Origin: Prevotellaceae bacterium UBA6398
Lineage (GTDB): Bacteria; Bacteroidota; Bacteroidia; Bacteroidales; Bacteroidaceae
Direction of reading: 5' to 3'
DNA: 39,976 nucleotides
Assembly (NCBI GenBank): GCA_002437495.1
Contig: DJQA01000018.1
Location: forward strand, 107,894 to 147,869
The notes under the pieces are model-generated. The model searched no databases. It was not told the DNA's origin and worked only from the letters and a program-made list of their open reading frames with translations. The translations under genes were made by a program, and so were the position numbers. The stretch's first letter is position 1. Each line of letters begins with the position of its first letter. Positions 35,222-39,976 of this stretch are shown here, one piece after another.

Positions 35222-36625
35222 ATGCTTAGTGAAAGTCAAAACATAGAATACAAAGAATCTTGGCGAGATGAATACCTGAAATGGATATGCGGTTTCGCCA
35301 ATGCACAGGGTGGTCGCATTTTTATTGGTGTGAACGATGAAAAGCAAGTGATAGGTCTCCCTGATGCCAAGAAACTGATGGAAGACATTCCCAACAAGAT
35401 TGTCAATTATCTTGGCATCGTAGAGGATGTAAACTTGCTCACAGAAGGAGAAAAAGAATACATTGAGATTGTGGTGATGCCAAGTAATGTGCCAATAGCT
35501 TACAAGGGAACATACCATTATCGCAGCGGTTCTACCAAACAGGAATTGAAAGGATTGGCTTTACAACAATTCATTATGCGGAAAATGGGACACTCATGGG
35601 ATGACATTCCGGTGTATGGCGCAACTATTGACGACATTGACCGAAAAGCCATCGATTACTTTTTACATTGCAGCATAAAAGCTGGACGCATGGATGAGGA
35701 CGAGGCTGATGCAAGCACAGAGGATGTGTTGCGCAACTTGGGATTGTTCACCAAAGACGGAGAACTGAAAAATGCCGCTATTTTGCTTTTTGGCAAACAC
35801 GTGGGGCAGTTCTTTCCCTCCGCCATCTTCAAAATTGGACGTTTCCATACTGATGAAAGCGACTTGATAGTACAAGATATGTTGGAGGGCAATATCATTC
35901 AGATGGCAAGCCGCGTGGTTGATACGCTTCGTACAAAATATCTGCTATCTCCTATCCATTACGAGGGATTGCAGCGTGTGGAACAACTGGAAATACCAGA
36001 GACAGCTTTGCGTGAGTTGATATACAACTCCTTGGCCCACAAAGACTACACAGGTCCGGCTATCCAGATGCGAGTGTATGACCGCAGCATCGAATTGTGG
36101 AATTATGGTCTACTTCCTAAGGAATTGACTCCTGCCGACTTGATGAAGAAGCATTCTTCTTTTCCTCGAAACCACAACATTGCCAACGTGTTCTATAAAG
36201 CAGGCTTCGTGGAGACATGGGGACGTGGTTTCAAGAAAATAAAAGAGGAATTTGAACGTGTTAACCTGCCTTTACCCATAATGGAAGAAAATTGTGGCGG
36301 TGTATTGGCTACCATCCAACGAAAGACTATAGAGGATGTTATTGCTGAACGTGGCAATAACAATGTCGGTGTAAATGTCGGTGTAAATGTCGGTGTAAAT
36401 GTCGGAAACTTATCGGAAACAAATCTTACTGATCGTCAGAGGGTTATTATCTCTATAATCAAGTCAAATCCATCAATAACCGCCAAGCAAATGTCGGTAA
36501 CTTTGTCGGTGGCTTTAAGAACGATAGAGAGGGATTTGTCGGTGATGCAAAAGGCACACGTTATAAGGCATGAAGGAAGCGATAAATCTGGCGTGTGGGT
36601 AGTACTTGAAGAAACAAAAAAGTAA
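35222..36625 (+). CDS. AlbA_2/GHKL-type ATP-binding protein
   Basis: This 467-residue protein has an N-terminal AlbA_2 (Schlafen-like, PF04326) domain: SQNIEYKES, GFANAQGGRIFIGVND, YHYRSGSTKQEL. A GHKL-like ATP-binding fold follows (PF13749): ALRELIYNSLAHKDY as N-box, IELWNYGLLP as G1-like and FVETWGRGFKKI as G2-like. After a VGVN tandem repeat (about residues 380-394) comes a winged helix (TDRQRVIISIIKSNPSITAKQMS). Relatives are annotated as regulators or RecG-like helicases, without firm function. Its place between hsdM and hsdS suggests a linked role, for example regulation or a nucleotide-sensing effector (speculative). Confidence 0.88.
   Translation: MLSESQNIEYKESWRDEYLKWICGFANAQGGRIFIGVNDEKQVIGLPDAKKLMEDIPNKIVNYLGIVEDVNLLTEGEKEYIEIVVMPSNVPIAYKGTYHYRSGSTKQELKGLALQQFIMRKMGHSWDDIPVYGATIDDIDRKAIDYFLHCSIKAGRMDEDEADASTEDVLRNLGLFTKDGELKNAAILLFGKHVGQFFPSAIFKIGRFHTDESDLIVQDMLEGNIIQMASRVVDTLRTKYLLSPIHYEGLQRVEQLEIPETALRELIYNSLAHKDYTGPAIQMRVYDRSIELWNYGLLPKELTPADLMKKHSSFPRNHNIANVFYKAGFVETWGRGFKKIKEEFERVNLPLPIMEENCGGVLATIQRKTIEDVIAERGNNNVGVNVGVNVGVNVGNLSETNLTDRQRVIISIIKSNPSITAKQMSVTLSVALRTIERDLSVMQKAHVIRHEGSDKSGVWVVLEETKK
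36362..36405 (+). repeat. 12-bp in-frame tandem repeat (VGVN)
   Basis: The unit aatgtcggtgta occurs 3.7 times in perfect register inside the AlbA_2 gene and encodes VGVN repeats between the ATP-binding and winged-helix domains. Slippage would change length by four residues without a frameshift. Confidence 0.9.
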
Positions 36626-36642
36626 AGACTGGGCTGGGCAGT

Positions 36643-37824
36643 ATGAAAGAAATAAAATTCAAAGATACGGAGATAGGAAAGATTCCTGAGGATTGGGAAG
36701 CTACTACTATTGGGAAAGTATGTGATGTGAAACGAGGTGTTCGAGTTACACGTGAACAATTATCAGATGAAGGGAAATACCCTGTTTATCAAAACACCAA
36801 TTATCCAATGGGCCATTTTGACAAATATAATGTGGATGCCAACACACCATTTGTTATAGTTGGAGGTTCTGCAGGACTAATTGGTTTATGTAAGGAGAGG
36901 TATTGGGCTGCAGATGATTGCGCTTATTTCGGACAAAGCAACAAGTTGGATAAAGTATTCTTATATTATGAATTGGCGCATAGACAATGGGAAATACAAA
37001 GATTTGTAAGAACTGCAAGTGTGCCAAGACTAGATAGAAAAGTAATAGAAAATTTCACATCTCCCATACCACCTCTATCCGAGCAACGGCGCATAGCCTC
37101 TGCTCTCACGAGTATTGACAACTTGATTTTTTCTCTCAGCAAACTGATTGAAAAGAAGAAAAACATAAAGCAAGGTACAATGCAGCAACTCCTTTCTGGC
37201 AAAATCCGTCTCAAAGGGTTTGATGAGCCGTGGGTTGAACATACAATAGAAGAATTATTTGATTTAGGCAATGGATACACGCCATCAAAAAGTAATCCTG
37301 CATATTGGACAAATGGCACAATCCCATGGTTTAGAATGGAAGACATACGTACCAACGGGCGAATTCTAAAAGACTCCATTCAGCATGTTACTCCTGAAGC
37401 GGTGAAAGGCAATGGTCCATATCCTAAATATAGCATAATACTCTCTACTACAGCGACTATTGGCGAGCACGCATTGCTAATTGCTGATTCGCTTGCGAAT
37501 CAGCGATTCACTTTTCTTAACAGAAAAGTGAATCGCCGTGACATGATTGACATCATATTCTTCTACCATTATTGTTTCATCCTCGGTAAGTGGTGTAGAG
37601 ACAATATCAATGCAGGTGGATTACTGGCAGTAAATATGGAAGACTTGAAGAACCATTCCATCTATATACCTAAAAGTATAGCCGAACAGCAAGCCATTGC
37701 CACCATCCTAACCAAGATGGACAATGAAATCATCGCCCTCGAAGCCAAGAAAGCGAAATACGAGGCAATCAAGCAAGGTATGATGCAGCAACTCCTCACA
37801 GGAAAGATCAGATTAATCAGTTAA
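36643..37824 (+). CDS. hsdS: Type I specificity subunit HsdS
   Basis: HsdS reads the two halves of the target site. The 393-residue protein has two target recognition domains (about 1-150 and 205-350), each ending in a helical conserved region: SALTSIDNLIFSLSKLIEKK with KQGTMQQLLSGKIRL, and TILTKMDNEIIALEAKK with KQGMMQQLLTGKIRL. The DNA coding these ends is nearly repeated (37168-37206 and 37771-37809), which favours domain swapping. Its recognition site cannot be predicted. It follows the AlbA_2 gene by 17 bp. A pair of perfect palindromes lies within the second domain (37483-37536). Confidence 0.96.
   Translation: MKEIKFKDTEIGKIPEDWEATTIGKVCDVKRGVRVTREQLSDEGKYPVYQNTNYPMGHFDKYNVDANTPFVIVGGSAGLIGLCKERYWAADDCAYFGQSNKLDKVFLYYELAHRQWEIQRFVRTASVPRLDRKVIENFTSPIPPLSEQRRIASALTSIDNLIFSLSKLIEKKKNIKQGTMQQLLSGKIRLKGFDEPWVEHTIEELFDLGNGYTPSKSNPAYWTNGTIPWFRMEDIRTNGRILKDSIQHVTPEAVKGNGPYPKYSIILSTTATIGEHALLIADSLANQRFTFLNRKVNRRDMIDIIFFYHYCFILGKWCRDNINAGGLLAVNMEDLKNHSIYIPKSIAEQQAIATILTKMDNEIIALEAKKAKYEAIKQGMMQQLLTGKIRLIS
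37483..37536. repeat. Two back-to-back perfect hairpins inside hsdS
   Basis: GCTGATTCGC/GCGAATCAGC (37483-37492 and 37495-37504, 2-nt loop) is followed by a 14-bp perfect stem with arms GCGATTCACTTTTC (37503-37516) and GAAAAGTGAATCGC (37523-37536). The segment is in frame and encodes part of the second recognition domain. Confidence 0.85.
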
Positions 37825-37827
37825 TTT

Positions 37828-38838
37828 ATGGAACAAAACATAGAAAAATTATATTGTCGCAGACCTCATGTAGTGATAGTAGGCGCAGGAGCTTCAAGAG
37901 CCGTCATGGGAAAATCTTGCCCTACCATGAACGAAGCCGTTGAACAGGTAGGACTAGATAAAATGCTTAGCGGAATCACACTGCAAACGAAAAGCAAAAA
38001 CCTTGATGATATTTATAGTGAACTATTTGATAGAGGTGATGAATGTAAGGAGCTGAGAAAAAATATGGAAACAGCTCTTTACAATTATTTCTCCAATGTG
38101 TATCTTCCTAACACGTTGACTATATATGATCAATTGATTCTTGCACTGACAAAGAAAGACTGTATAATATCTTTCAATTGGGATAGTATGTTGATTCAGG
38201 CATATAATAGAGTTTCATATATTACCGAAAATAAGCCTGAATTGGTTTTCCTTCATGGTAATGTTGGTGCTGGAGTTTGTGAAGACTGTTATACCTTTGG
38301 TCCGATACAGAATCATTGTAATAGATGTGGAAAACTATATAAAAGAGTTCCCTTATTATATCCTGTCAAACAAAAGGATTACAGCAGTAATATCTTTATT
38401 CGTGACCAATGGGGCGGTGCAAAAGATTATATCTCAAGGGCAGGTAAAGTGACTATTTTTGGTTACAGTGCTCCATCTTCTGATGAAGAAGCAAGTGAAA
38501 TTCTAAAATCCGCATTCTCAACGTATAAAGAAGCCCACAAATATGACACTGTTGAGGTAATAGAACGACCTGGCTTTAGTAACAGCGAATTATCAGATAC
38601 TTGGAGGTATTTCTTTGCAATAACAAACGAGCATTTTAATATTGTAAATAATTTCTATAATAGTAGTTTGTCTAAAGCACCTCGCCGTACTTTACAAAAT
38701 CAATACTCGCGTTTAATTCAGGGATGGTGGGGACGGCCAAAAATAAATCTGACAAAACAAGACTCGTTTGAGTCTATTGAAAAGAAGCTAAATCCACTTC
38801 TTGAAAATGAGGAACAAGGTGATTATAGCATAATATAA
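37828..38838 (+). CDS. SIR2-like protein, putative NAD-consuming effector
   Basis: This 336-residue protein looks like a SIR2/sirtuin-fold enzyme. Near the N-terminus VVIVGAGASRAV carries the GAGxS NAD-binding loop (19-23). ISFNWDSML holds the sirtuin-type Asn-x-Asp (N117, D119) and FLHGNVG the catalytic His-Gly (H143-G144). A zinc ribbon follows (C151-x2-C154 and C164-x2-C167). TIFGYSAPSSD (210-219) matches the late SIR2 motif. The last 100 residues (from about 235) are unassigned. Bacterial SIR2 effectors such as ThsA and DSR1/2 destroy NAD+ after phage infection (known); action of this one is inferred. It is the last gene, 3 bp after hsdS. It could instead be a deacylase. Confidence 0.82.
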   Translation: MEQNIEKLYCRRPHVVIVGAGASRAVMGKSCPTMNEAVEQVGLDKMLSGITLQTKSKNLDDIYSELFDRGDECKELRKNMETALYNYFSNVYLPNTLTIYDQLILALTKKDCIISFNWDSMLIQAYNRVSYITENKPELVFLHGNVGAGVCEDCYTFGPIQNHCNRCGKLYKRVPLLYPVKQKDYSSNIFIRDQWGGAKDYISRAGKVTIFGYSAPSSDEEASEILKSAFSTYKEAHKYDTVEVIERPGFSNSELSDTWRYFFAITNEHFNIVNNFYNSSLSKAPRRTLQNQYSRLIQGWWGRPKINLTKQDSFESIEKKLNPLLENEEQGDYSII

Positions 38839-38840
38839 AA

Positions 38841-39593
38841 AGAGGCACCGGTAACTTAAACATAGCGTGTTCTGTTCCAGATTCAATTCCAACTGGAAAA
38901 TACCAGTCATGCCTTGTCTATAAGCTTCCAGACACAGAGGGCTGGAACGAGGTGTATTCAAATTCTGCGCCTTTTGTCAAGATAACAAAAAACAAGGAGG
39001 ATGTGGCTGCCACGGAAGAATGGACGCAAATGGGATGCTCCGAAGTGGAATTGTCGGAGGGCGGTGAACGGAATGTGATTGTTGCCAACGTATATGAGGC
39101 GATGAATTTACAGACTGTGTATTTTGAGGGAACAATGTTTTTTACAATCACAGACGAAAGCGGCTCTCCTCTGTTCTCTTTCGGAGAAAGTTCTTATATC
39201 CCCGAATTGGCTTACATGGACTGTCTCTACACCCCGGTGAAGATAACGGAAAGTATGGACAAGGAAATCCCAGACGGACAATACCGTTTGTACATTTCCG
39301 CCAGAAAGACCAATCAGCAAACTTCATCGTTTGTTGTGCAAAGCAACGCAGAAATACCCGAAGCGCCGACTAAGGAATTGTACTACCGGGTGATTGTAAA
39401 GAAAGGCGTTGCATATATTGACAACAAGGAGTATGAAATCACGCCTACAGGTATCGGCAGTGTCCTGTTATCCCCAAATGACGAGCCTACATACTATACT
39501 TTGGATGGCCGCATGGTATATGAATTAAATTCATCGCACAAGGGCATATACATAATGCTTCTGAATGGTAAAAAGCGAAAGATATGTCATTGA
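38841..39593 (+). pseudogene. 5'-truncated C-terminal fragment of a secreted protein
   Basis: An open frame starts with no start codon or leader right after the SIR2 stop (38841, RGTGNLNIACSVPDSIPTGK) and runs to a stop at 39593; the first ATG is only at 38952. It encodes beta-rich segments (DGQYRLYISA, ELYYRVIVKKG) and ends with YYTLDGRMVYELNSSHKGIY and NGKKRKICH. That ending resembles type IX secretion or surface-protein C-termini of the form YDLxGRxV...GIYI.NGKK. C10-type peptidases and similar large exported proteins of Bacteroidales end this way. The N-terminal part is absent from the window, so the island boundary probably removed it. Confidence 0.7.
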
Positions 39594-39697
39594 CAATGGG
39601 TGTGTACCTTTAATGCGTTGAATTTCAGAAAAATGTCCCACGTAAAATCGTCCGCCGTAACGACTTATTTTCCAGCATGTTGCAAACAGGCGAAAAA

Positions 39698-39772
39698 AGG
39701 TCTGACGTAGTTAGAATTATATCAGACATAATTTTTTCCACATAGGACATAGTTTTTCCTACATCCGATGTA
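39698..39772. repeat. Four-unit 21-bp-period array, copy 4 (right flank)
   Basis: Units at about 39698, 39718, 39738 and 39759 are GGTCTGACGTAG, ATATCAGACAT, ACATAGGACAT and ACATCCGATGT, at 20-21 bp spacing. The last two are identical to those of the left flank. The second unit is in the opposite orientation to the matching unit at 27992. Confidence 0.85.
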
Positions 39773-39873
39773 TTTTTCCGGGTGTTCGGCAAAGGGCAAC
39801 TGACTTGCGTTTTGTGCCATTTGCCGAACGGTGCAAATTATTGGTTAATGGGCGGCAATATATATAGGAGGGT
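39732..39873 (+). repeat. Right copy of the direct repeat flanking the restriction island
   Basis: This matches 28027-28170, with the stem-loop arms GTTCGGCAAA (39784-39793) and TTTGCCGAAC (39820-39829). Unlike the left copy, it continues into a 110-bp-type element. Confidence 0.88.
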
Positions 39874-39976
39874 GTGTCATACGCCCTGCACTCCACCGTA
39901 TGAACCGCATAGGCAAACCGTTTTCGTTTTTATATGGCAAATCGGCGCAATTCTGGGCGTATGCCATACGCCCCTA
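39865..39976. repeat. 110-bp REP-doublet-like element, copy 4 (altered left end)
   Basis: The right end is regular (GGGCGTATGCCATACGCCCCTA, read in two halves around the centre) and the interior shares cgtatgaaccgca and aaatcggcgcaatt with the other copies in opposite orientation. The left end reads taggagggtgtgtca instead of taggggcgtatggca. Those 15 bases equal the IS left end with flank at 93-107. The element reaches the window edge. Confidence 0.75.

Larger units (their letters stand above)
28171..39731 (+). other. Type I restriction/SIR2 defence island
   Basis: The interval between the direct repeats contains seven plus-strand genes with gaps of 3-20 bp, while all other intact genes in the window are on the minus strand. 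Base composition is more AT-rich than the neighbours by eye. No integrase, transposase or tRNA is present. The left end begins at an IS-like remnant; the right end has the truncated gene. Confidence 0.7.

Overview
The window looks like a chromosome segment from a gut-type Bacteroidales (Bacteroidota), possibly near Muribaculaceae or Prevotellaceae; the family is a guess. Evidence is the murG-murC-ftsQ-ftsA-ftsZ cluster, the ruvA-sprA pair (SprA belongs to the Bacteroidota type IX secretion/gliding machinery), several TAnnTTTG-type -7 promoter boxes, an IS1182-like element and a Bacteroidales-type lipoprotein.

Layout. 1-905: the end of a palindromic repeat and an internally deleted IS1182-like element with perfect 15-bp ends. 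1014-8900 (minus strand): a division and cell-wall operon read murG, murC, ftsQ, ftsA, ftsZ, ftsZ, yqeY, with two complete ftsZ genes in tandem. 9073-13870 (minus): a secreted glycerophosphodiesterase, tRNA-Cys, a sugar-phosphate transferase, a lipoprotein translationally coupled to rsmE, and a short DnaJ/CbpA-like chaperone. 14420-22482 (minus): ruvA and the giant sprA. 22991-27845 (minus): a lysS-gpsA-pgi-HAD phosphatase run. 28380-38838 (plus strand, visibly AT-richer): a compact seven-gene operon encoding an XRE regulator, a YgjP/DUF45 metallopeptidase, HsdR, HsdM, an AlbA_2/GHKL-type protein, HsdS and a SIR2-like protein. 38841-39593: a 5'-truncated C-terminal piece of a secreted protein.

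Gene-free stretches. 13871-14419, 22483-22990, 27846-28379 and 39594-39976 are mostly filled by a modular repeat. Its parts are (i) four 11-15 bp palindrome-like units of the ACATCNGACAT type at a strict 20-22 bp period, (ii) a stem-loop with GTTCGGCAAA/TTTGCCGAAC arms, and (iii) a 110-bp element whose two ends are inverted copies of GTAG plus the palindrome GGGCGTATGGCATACGCCC, the architecture of REP doublets (REPINs). Two copies in direct orientation (28027-28170 and 39732-39873, about 98% identical by eye) bracket the restriction operon, and no integrase is visible.

How it works together. The minus-strand genes are core housekeeping. The plus-strand operon reads as an acquired defence locus: HsdR/M/S would methylate self DNA and cut foreign DNA, the XRE protein probably controls the operon through palindromic sites just upstream, and the SIR2-like protein keeps the residues expected of an NAD-consuming effector. 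It could act as a second layer of defence if restriction fails. That coupling is an inference and is the most interesting lead in the window.
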